DNA of 64,000 nucleotides from Isochrysis galbana (lineage: Eukaryota > Haptophyta > Isochrysidales > Isochrysidaceae). The notes under the pieces were generated by a model. That model saw nothing but the letters and a program-made list of their open reading frames with translations, searched no databases and was not told where the DNA came from. Positions 22,770 to 32,522 of the stretch are shown here, in pieces; positions within the stretch are counted from its first letter, which is position 1, and every line of letters starts with the position of its first letter. The position numbers and the translations under genes were made by a program. The stretch spans positions 3,475,035 to 3,539,034 of the forward strand of contig CM030941.1 in assembly GCA_018136815.1 (NCBI GenBank), read 5' to 3'.

Positions 22770-25379
22770 AGGGAGAACAAATAGACCCGAAGGAACCGCC
22801 TCCAGAACTACACATAACACAAGATGGCGAATACTACATAAAAATCAAAGGCATATGGTACGAGGCGGAACTCTCGTACACCGGCACGCCAATTATCGGA
22901 AAGAGAACTAATGCCCCACCGAACCTCGACCCATCCCCGCCAGCGCGATGGGGAGAAGGATACAAATCTAACAAGAGACTTGAGTACCCACTCGCCGATG
23001 AAAACACTCTGGACGGCAAGACGCCACTCGACGGCACGGGAGTAGCACATCTTACCGCAGCCCTCCAGAAGACAAGCCGCAAGCGCAAACGCCTCGCGGG
23101 GCCAACCAAATGGGAAGAAAAACTCCAAATACCAGAGAACACATGGGCGCACCTAGCAAAGCTTTACACGTCCCCTATGGTGACGGCGCGAGACACACAC
23201 CTACACTTCAAACACATAACACATAGGCGAGTGGGCACGTACAACCGATTCCCCGATAGAGCAAGCACGTGTCGTATATGCGGAGCGGCGAACGAATCCT
23301 CGACGCACCTAGGTGAATGCACAGGGATAACCGGAATACTGGACGTTGCGTGGCTAACGATTTCGTCCCATGAGTCGAGAAACTCCTTTTTGTGTATTGG
23401 GCGGCCCTCGTGAACAAAGGTGTTGGGTAGATGTTCGAGATACGCCGAGCATTCATCCTTGCTATATGGCGTCTGAAAGGCGCCGTCTTTGAACACGTTG
23501 TGAATTACGTTAGTGTGCAGGGCTTCCCATAGACGCGCCCATGGGGCGCGCACTCCTGGGGGTGGGATGTGCGGGTTGTGCCATATCGGTTGGGATAATG
23601 CGCCCTCCCGTGTAAGGAAGGAGGGTTGTATATCGAGTTTTCTGAAGTTCGCAATAGCTTCTTTCCAGAAGACTGGAAGTGCCGGGTTGCCCCTGATACT
23701 TCCCGTCAACATTTTCGTGGGGATCGTGGAGAGAACAGCTCCCGCAGCTTCCGAGGAAAGCTTCCGTCGAGAAACGAGCCTTGGCCCGCTGAAACATAAA
23801 GATGCCAGCGGGTCGAATAGGCCGCCTTGGACACGAATGTGCCTGCTTCGCCTTCGAGCTTCATGCGTTCTCGGTTGCCCTTCAAGAAGGTGAGCCCTAC
23901 TTTTTCGATTGCCAGGATGATCGCGCTCAAGTTAATTTGGGCTGCTTGTGCCAGGCCTTCGGCCTCGATGACCAAGTGCGCCGCAACGTCTTGGAGGGCG
24001 TTATATAGCGCCTTGCGTGACGTGGAGCCTTTCTTGTTGATCTTTTCGTCGATGGAGTCCACTTGGACGCGGACCGAGATGTCGGTTTGGTTGATGCGGA
24101 GTGTGGTGATGTCGCCATAGCGTTCCTTAAATTGTTGCGCGCAGTCTTCGTTTACAGCGATATGCCATGGGCCGCGAATGGAGCGGGCCCAAAAGTCCGG
24201 CTCCGGGTCGACTCCTTCGAGCTCCAATAGGAGCTCTACAATTGCGGCGTAGACCGTGGCGTCTAGGAAGGTGTAGTCGCCCTCTTGGTGGAAGGACAGT
24301 TCGAAGTTTGCGTCTGAGTCCATGGCGCCTTGCTCCTCATCTGAGGGCGGCTCCTGAGTGGCAGGGGCGGACGGGAGTGGTGGGGCGGTGAGTGGGTCAG
24401 TGTGGGTGGTGGGCATGTCGGTGCAGTGTGCGCCCCAAGGCGCATTCAAGCAGTCTCTCATTTGTGAGGTCTTGTGCTGAGCAATTGGTGGGTCAATGTC
24501 CATGTGCGCTTTGTTGGTGGTGTTGGGGTTGTGCCCATAAGGGCCACCCGGTCTCGGGCCGCGCCGCCGAGGCAGCGCGGCCGTCGCCAGGGTGAGAGAG
24601 GCCTCTGCCATAAGGCATGCCTGATGGGTGTCTGTCTCTCTTGGGCTGGTGTTGGTGTGATGCTTGTTCCAGCCTGTGACCCACCATGGGGTGGGCCAGC
24701 ATGGCTGTCTTCCTTGTTGTGGCCGGGGCCACGGGCCGTGCGGCGCGACCTGAGTCACGCTCACCTGCTCGGCCTCTGCTGGCGGACGCGGTCGCTTCGC
24801 CAGCGACAGCTCCATGGGTACTGGGGGGGCTCCCGCGGCGGGGGACCCGAAGGAGAGGTGGGGAGCGGCGGCGCGCTCCATGGCGACCAACTATAAAGCT
24901 GCGGGGTAGGCAACCCAAGAAAAGGATAGATTTAGGCGAGCTAAGACCCGCATTTCACATAAGCGACAAAGGCAGGCTCAAACCCAGCGAGGAGCTAGCC
25001 AAGCTAGCCGCCAAACTGGGAATCGAGCACGCTGTCCAAGTGACCGTGCAAGGTGAGGAGGACGAATGAATCACATAGGCAACCGATAAGAGAGGACACC
25101 ACTAGAGGCAACGCAGCCCAGACGGGACCCAACCACCGAAACACGGCCGGGAAGACAAGACACACGCGAGAGCAAGACCAAAAGGCCCGCCCAAACCCCA
25201 CAATCCAAACCAGACCTCATGTAGTGCACAGAGGTCGGACCCCGGAAACCAAAGAAAAAGGATAGAAGGGGGGCAGGCGAGGAGGTGGAGGGAGGGGAGA
25301 TAAGGGCGATGGGAATAGAGCTGGAAAGCCCGGTAGACGGTAGGTGTGTAGCCCTGAATCTTCAGATGTTTTTTTTTTT
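22770..25379. mobile_element. Rearranged composite of LINE copies
   Basis: Four LINE-derived blocks. On the plus strand, 22770-23335 matches LINE residues about 1655-1850. On the minus strand, 23712-23340 matches residues about 1525-1645 and 24896-23712 matches residues 1-375. On the plus strand, 24905-25069 matches the last 25-50 residues, followed by a 3' end with a T run at about 25368-25379. The minus-strand part has the complete 5' hairpin and ATGGAGCGCGCC start at 24876-24900. This is either a 5'-truncated plus copy into which an internally deleted minus copy inserted, or an inversion product. It is not functional as it stands. Confidence 0.7.
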
Positions 25380-25521
25380 GCATGCCCTCCGGGCAGCGCG
25401 TCGGCCACGAGTACTTGCCGCCGTCTACGGCACTCTTAAAAGAAGGATTCGCCGCAAACTCCGTCCCGCCAATCTGCTCGTCAGGAAGCATCAGGATGGC
25501 CGCGTTGGCATGAAGGGTACA

Positions 25522-25732
25522 TGTCATTCGAATCATCAGCTCTATTTTGATCATTTCGTTCTTCATTGTCGGCACCGCCATGCTCATTCTCGAGATTGTA
25601 AGGCAGCAGAGAAAAAAGGCTCCCAACAAGCAGTACACGTTGAAGTGGACCTCACGCATGACCATCGGGGCTGCATTCATCGCACCTTTGCTCATTGCGG
25701 CAGTGCATATATTAAGTCGGAGAGAAGGTTAA
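25522..25732 (+). CDS. Possible small membrane protein
   Basis: An open frame reading IRIISSILIISFFIVGTAMLI, then a basic loop (VRQQRKKAPNKQYTLKW) and a second hydrophobic helix. There is no good upstream ATG; the first one in frame is at about 25580. The opposite strand is open too and also encodes a hydrophobic stretch, so the strand is uncertain. It is listed because it resembles the nearby tiny membrane proteins in layout. Confidence 0.25.
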
Positions 25733-25860
25733 ATTGTATACGTTAGTCCGGCGCTCGTCAGGACGGGTTTTCAATCTAGTGGCTCTTTCTCGGTCTCCCT
25801 CGCGCGCGCCCCTCGCGCCCCACGCCCCCCCCCACGCCCCACGCCCTCCTCTCCCTCCGC

Positions 25861-27321
25861 ATGGACAGCTCGCAGGAGCTCGAGGCGGTGTGCGCAGTCG
25901 CCCTCGCGCGCATGCACGACGGCGCCTGGTGCCCCTTGAGCGACATGGGTCGCCTGCACATGCCCACGCGCCCCGTCATCCTGGCAGAAACCCAGCGCTG
26001 ATGCGCCGAAGACATCGGAGAGGCCGCATTCTTCGATTGCCACAGTCTGTGCGGCTCGCTCGAACTCCCCAAAGGTACCAAGAGCGTCGGACAGGCCGCC
26101 TTCTGGGGCTGCTCCAGTCTGAGTGAGGTGCGCTTCCTAAGCGCGACGACCTTCATCCAAAAAAAAGCCTTCGGCGGGTGCAGGAACATCGAGTCGGTCG
26201 AGTTGCCCAGTCAGCTAGCCGTGCTCGACATCGCCACCTTCCGCAACTGCAGCAAACTCTGCCGCGTGACCTTCCCATCCGCCCTCTTGGAAATAAGGCA
26301 GGGAGCCTTCGAGAATTGCATGTCGCTGCACTCGCTCGCGCTCCCCCCCGCTCTGAAGAGGGTGGGCGACTGCGCCTTCGAGGGGAGCGGGCTCGTGGAG
26401 GTGCACCTGCCCCCGGCGGTCGACACCATCGGCGTGTCCGTCTTCAAACACTGCTGGAGGCTCCAAAGCGTGCAGCTGCCGGCGGGCGCGACCATCGTCC
26501 CACAGAACACCTTCCTCGGATGCTCGTCCCTGCGCGCCATCGAGCTCCCCAGCCAGGTCACCGTCATCGGAGAGTTTGCCTTCATGAACTGCATCCGCCT
26601 GCAGTCGGCGTGCGTGCTGACGACCGAAGACACCGAAGCGCTCACCGACGGCTCGGTCGGCATCTCCGCGTTCGAAGGGTGCCACCAACTGACCGACGTG
26701 AGGCTGCACCCCTCGACGCGCAAGATCCGGTCCATGTGCTTCAGCAACACAGGACTCCGCCGCGTCCACCTTCCCCCCTCCGTGGATGTGGTGCACTCGC
26801 ACGCGTTTTCCCACTGCACCGCGCTCGAGGCGGTCCACATGCCTCCGGGGGTGGATTGCATCCACGAGCACGCCTTCTTCCACTGCTCGTCGCTGCGGCG
26901 GGTCTGCGCGAGCGGAGCCACCTGCGTCAAACACTGCGCCTTCGAAGGCTGCACGGAGCTGCGCACGCTCACGTTGGGACCCAGCGTCTACATCGTCGCG
27001 ACGGCAATGCTCGGCTGCGGTGCGCTCCGTGAGATGGCCGTGCACATGTCGAGCGCGCCGGACACAGACTGGAAGTGGATGTCTCGGATGGCCACCTACA
27101 TGCACCCGCGGCTCACACTGCACCTGTTCGGGGGCAATGAACGACCACCCGTGGCCGCCCGTGTCGCGGCGGGGGTGTGCGTCCTCCCCGTGACGCACCA
27201 AGAGGCCGTCCGAAGGATCCAGGAGGCGGTGAAGCACGCGTGCTATGCGCCCGGGGGGAAGTTTTACCGGGCGTGCCAACTCCGATTCGAAGCTAATTTG
27301 GCAGCTGCGCATGCAACCTGA
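25861..27321 (+). CDS. BspA-type leucine-rich-repeat protein with an in-frame TGA
   Basis: From about 26020 to 27000 the protein is a row of 23-24-residue LRR_5 (BspA-like) repeats with the pattern LPS-L-I---F-NC--L--V, for example FRNCSKLCRVTFP and FMNCIRLQSACV. About 13 repeats are visible, ending in a C-terminal cap with charged residues. These proteins are often surface or adhesion proteins, but location here is unknown as no signal peptide is seen. The likely start is ATG 25861 (MDSSQELEAVCAVALARM). The frame from there is interrupted by one TGA at 25999-26001, with clear LRR-type sequence on both sides in the same frame and no intron signals. It is either a pseudogene or read through. 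The 3' end carries an inverted repeat (GCAACCTGAGG ... CCTCAGGTTGC). Confidence 0.65.
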
Positions 27322-27358
27322 GGGCGGGGGGGGAAAAATCGAGACCTCAGGTTGCACC
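27310..27358. terminator. Inverted repeat at the end of the LRR gene
   Basis: TGCAACCTGAGG is followed 21 bases later by CCTCAGGTTGCA, enclosing a G run and an A run. It overlaps the last LRR codons and stop. The right arm is the same word that ends the poly-A modules at about 19940, 20262 and 20990. It could be a 3'-end processing or termination hairpin shared by genes on both strands. Confidence 0.4.
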
Positions 27359-27383
27359 CTCTCAGCATATCACAGTGCACCAA

Positions 27384-27761
27384 CTATGTCCTCTTGCTGC
27401 GTCTTTGTGCAGCCTGTTGCAATGTCTCCTTCCCCTGCCGGGACAGGTTCATCTTGTTCGTCCTGTAAAAGCGGAAAATTTTCATCTTCCATAATGTCAG
27501 CAGGAGAAGGATACAAAGCACAAAGAGCACCCCGATCGCAATACCGGCCTTCTTCAAGTTGCCCTTCGACGACAACTCCAAGATAGCGATGAGTGCGCTT
27601 GGAAACAGTAACCAGAACGCGAGGCCACCCAACAGGCTAGTCAATGGGAAGACGTCGTAGTCTTCTTCGAAGAAATTGCGGACGTAAACCCACATCTTAC
27701 AATGTGAACAACAAAAAAACTCCTCGCCCAAACGTTTTTTGGAGCCCAATAAGTGGGGCAT
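27384..27761 (-). CDS. 125-residue protein with two membrane helices
   Basis: N-terminal part with paired cysteines (FFCCSHCKMWVYV), then two hydrophobic helices (about residues 42-63 and 72-92), then LWKMKIFRFYRTNKMNL and a basic tail. The C-terminal half is paralogous to the ORF at 20499-20789. The CCxxC pair could bind zinc. No known family. Confidence 0.5.
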   Translation of the reverse strand: MPHLLGSKKRLGEEFFCCSHCKMWVYVRNFFEEDYDVFPLTSLLGGLAFWLLFPSALIAILELSSKGNLKKAGIAIGVLFVLCILLLLTLWKMKIFRFYRTNKMNLSRQGKETLQQAAQRRSKRT

Positions 27762-27803
27762 CAGTCGAAAAAAAAACCAAACTTGGGGTTTCAGTCTCTT
27801 AAA

Positions 27804-27857
27804 GGCAGGTAGGGGGAGGTGGAAAATAGTGGTTAAAAGGAGTGAGTGACCGGGCTA
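27804..27857 (+). mobile_element. TAGCCC transposon right end, short version
   Basis: GGCAGGTAGGGGGAGGTGG followed by the TAGTGGTTAAAA word and GAGTGAGTGACCGGGCTA, matching the terminal 60 bases of 61257 and 38366 with an internal deletion of about 28 bases. It may pair with the left end at 18987. The flanking bases (CCACGAA on the left, TCCACTT on the right) do not form a clean target duplication. Confidence 0.6.
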
Positions 27858-28160
27858 TCCACTTGATGACGGATTCCTTTCAACGGGAGGAAGAGAGACG
27901 CTGCGGGGGAGAGAAAACACCTCGCTCCTCGCTCAGTAAAGAATCCAGTAATAGAGACAGAGTCAAGTACACAATAAGGATTGATCAAACTCCTAACACT
28001 CTCATTTTTTCCAAATTCCGTCTTCCCCCCTCCTCCGTCGCTTTCTCTCTTCTTCACTCTCCCATGATACCATAAACCTTGATCGAACCCTGCCCCCCTC
28101 CCTCGCCCATCCCCCTCGTCTCCTCGCCCCGCCTCTCAGGGAGAGAAGAAGGCCGCACCG

Positions 28161-29237
28161 ATGAAGGCGGCGCTCGCCTCCTCTTTCGGCGCGCCGCGCA
28201 GCGTACTCTCGGTGAAGGAGACGGCGCGGCCGGCACTGCTGCCAACGGACAAGCACACGCTCCTCGTGCGCGTCCTCGCCTGCTCGCTCTCTCCCTCGGA
28301 CTGGCGCACGCTCTCGGGAGACGGGCGGCTCATCAAGAAGCCATCGGCTTTCCCATACACACCTGGTGGCGATGTGTGTGCTCGCGTGGAGGAGGTGGCG
28401 GCCGATGCTGAGGAGGATTTCAAGGTCGGCGACCTTGTTGTCGGCTCATGGTCGCTCTTCGGCGAGGGCGGCCTCGCCGAGTACTACAAGCTCGACTCGA
28501 AGATGGCCACCAAGAAGCCTGACGGCATGAGCGTGCTAGATGCCGCTGCGATGGCCAACTCACTCGTCCACGCGCAGCAGACGGTAGAGCAGGCGGCAGT
28601 GAAGACCGGCGACCGCGTTCTAGTCCTGGGCGGCAGCGGCGGGATGGGTACCCTGCTTGTCCAGCTTGTACGCTCGGCAGGTGCATCGTACGTGGCTACC
28701 ACGAGCACTGACGTCGACCTTATGGCCTCCCTAGGCGTGGACAAGTGCGTCGACCACACCAAGGAGCAGTGGAGCGAGCTGGCCGAGTGGAAGGCCAACC
28801 CCTTTGACCTGATCATCGACTGCGCGGAGGGCGTCGGCGCGTGGCGGGCGTGCTGCGCAAACGGCCTGCTCAAGCCAGCGAGTGAGGGCGGCCGCTGGCT
28901 TTGTGTGGTCCTCACTGAATGGGACATCTACATCACCAAGTGGTACCACATTTTCACCTTCTTCGGACCGGTATTAGGCAGGATGCTTAAGAACAAGCTC
29001 GGCCGCACCTTTAGCGGCGGCAGGTCGGCACCCACCTACATGATGCATCTCGGAGGACCCGAATCCTCCGCCGCCATTGCCAGGGCACTGGAGCTCGTCT
29101 CCCAAGGCAAGGTCAAACCTGTGGTGGACAAGCGCTCCCCACATCCCTTCACCACTGAAGGGGTGCAGGAGGCCTTCGAGTTGCTGAGGAATCGTCAAGG
29201 TCACGGCAAGATTGTCATTCACGTGGCCGAATCGTAA
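28161..29237 (+). CDS. Zinc-independent MDR oxidoreductase (quinone-reductase-like)
   Basis: Single exon, 358 residues, the normal length for the family. Residues about 1-130 form the GroES-like domain (LVRVLACSLSPSDWRTLSG, FPYTPGGDVCARVEEV). Residues about 150-290 form the NAD(P)-binding Rossmann fold with VLVLGGSGGMGTLLVQLVR. The C-terminal part includes GKVKPVVDKRSPHPF and ends GKIVIHVAES. The zinc-binding Cys/His set of alcohol dehydrogenases is absent, so it belongs with quinone oxidoreductase, zeta-crystallin and RTN4IP1-like enzymes, which reduce quinones or enals with NADPH. There is no clear targeting peptide. It is the only long intronless host gene here. ATG 28161 sits before a coding-like start (MKAALASSF), usual for this family. 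Confidence 0.88.
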   Translation: MKAALASSFGAPRSVLSVKETARPALLPTDKHTLLVRVLACSLSPSDWRTLSGDGRLIKKPSAFPYTPGGDVCARVEEVAADAEEDFKVGDLVVGSWSLFGEGGLAEYYKLDSKMATKKPDGMSVLDAAAMANSLVHAQQTVEQAAVKTGDRVLVLGGSGGMGTLLVQLVRSAGASYVATTSTDVDLMASLGVDKCVDHTKEQWSELAEWKANPFDLIIDCAEGVGAWRACCANGLLKPASEGGRWLCVVLTEWDIYITKWYHIFTFFGPVLGRMLKNKLGRTFSGGRSAPTYMMHLGGPESSAAIARALELVSQGKVKPVVDKRSPHPFTTEGVQEAFELLRNRQGHGKIVIHVAES

Positions 29238-29534
29238 TGGCCGAATCGTAACTGCACAGGCCGGCAATCACGAGCGGGGCGGTCAACGACACCTCAAACA
29301 TTCAAGCTTTTCTACCAATGACAGTTGTGTCCCTACGACCCACGGTAGAAGGTCCCTGCTGTGGCCTCTTGCGTACAGCTGGCTTACCGCAACCGCGTGA
29401 TCTACGGTGCATGCAAGCTGGAAGATCGAAAAGGAAGATGGGAAGGGCCTCAACCTCAAGCTACGCGTGCGACTATGTGAACCTGGTGGCCTCGTAGTAG
29501 TGGCATTTGCAGTCTCTTCCCCCCCCCCTCCAGT
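29238..29534. other. 3' flank of the oxidoreductase, no gene
   Basis: About 300 bases with no supported gene. The last 14 bases (29521-29534) are the left copy of the target duplication of the family D element that follows. Confidence 0.5.
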
Positions 29535-30295
29535 AAAAAAAAACCTTTTAATATTCTTACCGCACTCGCGGCGAATGGAACCACTACATACCTACTACAC
29601 GTAGTACGTAGCATACTTTCTACACCCCCATTCCCCCGGCCCTTCTCCCCCCGCCATCAGGCGGCTCCCCCCGTACACTACTAGGGGGATAGGGGTGAAG
29701 GGCTTAGATATGGTCCGGTGGCCCGCGCCTCCCCCCGGTGATCTTTCCCCCCCTTCCTCCTGCGTCTCCGAGTGGGCGGCCGACTCTGTCCCGACTTATC
29801 CTGTAAACAGGAGCGGGACTTACCGATTTTTCGGTGGGCGGAGCTCTCGCTCCGCCCACCCCCTTCTCCGCGCTCTCTCTCCCCTCTCCTGCGGCACGCG
29901 CGATGGCGCGCCTGCGGCAGGCCTCCAGCTGCCGTCTGGCGGCCCCTGGAGGCTCCTGGAGGCCAGCTCAGGGGGCAGAGGAGGCTGGGGCTGGGCCCTG
30001 GCCTCCCTTGCCTCTCCCTCGCTGGCGCTCCTGAGCCTCTGGGGCCCCCACGCTGCACCTGTCTGCCTGTCGACCAGGGGGGAGGGGAGGTTGGAGCAAT
30101 GGGCTGGTCACGAGGGGCCAGGATGGGCGAATGGGGCGAGCCTGTGGGGAAGGGAGTGAGTCAGTAGGGCAGTGGCCTCCTGGCAAGCCATCAGGCGTGC
30201 CAGGAGGATGGGTGGTTCCTCCCCCATGGCAGGGGAGGAGTGGAGAGAGGGGGGGGCTCGTGCCCCCCCATGGGTCAACCAAGTATAAACTTAGC
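29535..30295 (-). mobile_element. Short retro-element, family D copy 2, complete
   Basis: Read on the minus strand, it starts at 30295 with CTAAGTTTATACTTGGTTGA, then CCCATGGGGG, and ends at 29535 with AGAATATTAAAAGG and nine T. A 14-base direct repeat (eight C then TCCAGT) flanks it at 29521-29534 and 30297-30310. There is no conserved ORF. The 3' end matches the LINE at 46580-46598. It therefore looks like a complete SINE-like element inserted by LINE-type target-primed reverse transcription. Confidence 0.75.
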
Positions 30296-30310
30296 TCCCC
30301 CCCCTCCAGT

Positions 30311-30455
30311 AAAAAAAAACCTATTAATATCCTCGCCTCGCGCGTGGCTGTGGGGTTAACTACTGTAGCCACGCCCATTGCCCTTCCTCTCCCTCACTTC
30401 CCGCCTTGCGGCAATTCCCCTCGTGCTCTACTTAGGGGCCCGGTTGCGGGGGGGG
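30311..30455 (-). mobile_element. LINE 3' end fragment (family E)
   Basis: Inverse of a LINE-type 3' end: an A run, then CCTATTAATATCCTCGCCTCGCGCG and a stretch shared with 36047-36200 and, inverted, 46440-46598 (CTTCCCGCCTTGCGGCAA, CTCGTGCTCTACTTAGGGGC). The family D element at 29535 inserted exactly at its tail. Confidence 0.65.
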
Positions 30456-30514
30456 GCTGGGTTGGGCGGGGTGCACCGGCCCCTAGTGGTCTGTTCCCGT
30501 CTTCCCCCTCTGTG

Positions 30515-30908
30515 CCTCAACTATCTTTAAAAGGATAGGGTCATGGAGCGCGCCACGCTCCTCTCCTCGCTCTCCGCCCACCCCACCGCGCCGGCCGACC
30601 AAGACATGCGGGACGACGCGCTGCTGGACCAACCACCTCCCAGGGACACGCCGGCCCAGGTACACGCGAGCCGCGTCGCAGACCGAGCCCGCAGAGCCAC
30701 ACGGACGATGCACACATCAACACCACACAGCACACCACCACATGGCATCCAACACAGTCGATCCCTCACACACCCGCGGCCACAGCGCCGGATCTCCCAT
30801 AGAGAAAGCCTCCGGGCTGGGCCCCTACACTGCCGCGGCACTGACCACGCAAGCATGTGGCGCAGACCCGGCCGGTCGACCAGACCACCACCAAAATCTC
30901 TCTGCTGA
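30515..30908 (+). mobile_element. LINE-like 5' fragment
   Basis: Begins with a weak hairpin around CTATCTTTAAAAGGATAG, then GGGTCATGGAGCGCGCC. The 5' sequence matches the fragment at about 3628-3680. The open frame of 121 codons (MERATLLSSLSAHPTAP) has no domain. The start resembles that of the full LINE ORF, so it is probably the 5' piece of a related LINE. Confidence 0.5.
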
Positions 30909-31215
30909 CATGCAGCATTCGCTACAGAGCACAGCAACTGCTCGCTCAGACGTGTGCGCACGGATCACGCGCACCGTATGGAGAACCACACACCTGCCAC
31001 GCCCCAGACAAGGGGGACGAGCAAGGACAGGGCAAGCATGTGGCGCAGACCCGGCCGGTCGACCAGACCACCACCAAAATCTCTCTGCTGACATGCAGCA
31101 TTCGCTACAGAGCACAGCAACTGCTCGCTCAGACGTGTGCGCACGGATCACGCGCACCGTATGGAGAACCACACACCTGCCACGCCCCAGACAAGGGGGA
31201 CGAGCAAGGACAGGG
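30850..31215. repeat. 183-bp tandem duplication, two copies
   Basis: The unit starting CAAGCATGTGGCGCAGACCC at 30850 recurs at 31033 with essentially no differences over 183 bases. Because 183 is a multiple of three, frames on both strands stay open through it. The low divergence indicates a recent event. Confidence 0.9.
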
Positions 31216-31689
31216 CAACTCACGTGAGACCCACACACAAACGAGCAGAACACTCGCACTCCTACCAAACCAACCAGGAGCGCCATTACACCAAGAACCG
31301 GAGGCCTTGCTCGGTAGCAAGGCTGAAGGGACCCTTGGGACCTCCACCTCTAGGCAGCCACTGTGCGCAACTCCCTCTCAACCTTGTGGGAAGCTGACCC
31401 GGTGTCTCTCTCCCTGCAACACGCAGACAACCCCCCAAGGAGGGGATGCACACGAAGAAGAGTAAGAATACGCGGACGATTTCTCACACATTATCATGCG
31501 GTGCCGCTCGCGACGGAGTGGCTCAGAGCCCTCAGGTAGCGCTCGACCCGACAGGCGGCAAAGGTGGTCTGTGGCTCAGTGGTGAATGGGTTGTCAGTGC
31601 AATGTGGGGCCAGAACAGGCGGATGCATGCGGCGCGCGTCGCGCGTCGCGCGCTTGGCGAGGATCTGGCAAGGAGTGATGTCAGCTCAG

Positions 31690-31800
31690 CCCCTGCCAGC
31701 AGGCACGGGCTTGGCAGGGGCCGAGTTTGAGTGTGCAGGCCCACCCGGGGGGTGTCTGCATTGGAGGAAGGGGGGAGCGAGGCCCCCATGACCCTATCAG
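31690..31800 (-). repeat. Retro-element family C, 5' fragment
   Basis: Shares GCCCCTGCCAGCAGGCACGGG-like sequence, GGCCCACCCGGGGGGTGTC and GAGGCCCCCATGA with the complete C copies at 37300-37420 and 62270-62376, in the same orientation. Confidence 0.55.
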
Positions 31801-32522
31801 TTTTACTGATGCTGACATGATGACTAAGGCTATAGAGATAGAGAAAGAAAGGGAAGTTCATTTCGTCCCGCAACAAGTCGCAAGTCGCTCGGGTCGTTTT
31901 AGCGTTCAAGCTCCACGGACATCTGACTCGCGCCGATCTCTTCCCATGGTTGCTGATTGATGATTGAATCTCTCCTAGCCCGACTTGTCGAGCCTCTGCA
32001 TGTCCCACCGGTCGATCTGCAAATTCTCTTTCTCTTCAGCTTAAGGTTTGGCAGGTCTCATGTCTTATGCCGTAGCCGTAGTGGAGCCATTACCATTACG
32101 CCATCATCGGCCTAATGAGAATCCTTCGTCTGCCTGTGCGTAATCTCGCTTGAGCTCGATTCAGCATTGGTGTATGCTTGTATCTTTCATTGATCATTAG
32201 GAATGGGAATGACGTCGGATGGGAAAGAGAAAGAGAAAGAATGATTCGCCTTCAGCGATGGGGGATGGGGGATGGGGGAGTGTCAGAGTCAGAGTCGGAG
32301 TTTTCTTGGTTGTCCTAGTTTACTCCTAGTGCTGAGGGACCGTGCCTCATCGGCAACTGAGCCCCTCCCCCGCGATGGGGGTGTGCGCGGATGGTGCATG
32401 GCTCGTCCGGTGTCCGGTGTATGTGGCTAGGGCTGCTAGCCAACAAGGCCTTTTACAAGAGTACAATTGCTAACGACAGTCTACAAAACACGCCTTCACC
32501 AGTCCCATCGCTCGTCGCGCTG
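31801..32522. other. Upstream region of the DUF4336 gene, no gene seen
   Basis: Lower GC than its surroundings, with GGGGGATGGGGGATGGGGGA simple repeats near 32258-32280 and AGAGAAAGAGAAAGA near 32225. It presumably holds the promoter of the gene at 32523. No other feature recognised. Confidence 0.5.

Noticed and set aside
26215-27357. 380-codon ORF antisense to the LRR gene
   Set aside because: A GC-rich shadow frame; the plus strand has clear periodic LRR motifs.
19291-27761. Polinton-like or other virus-derived element
   Set aside because: Small membrane proteins and an oxygenase-like fragment would fit such an element, but no capsid, packaging ATPase, polymerase or integrase was found, so I do not claim it.
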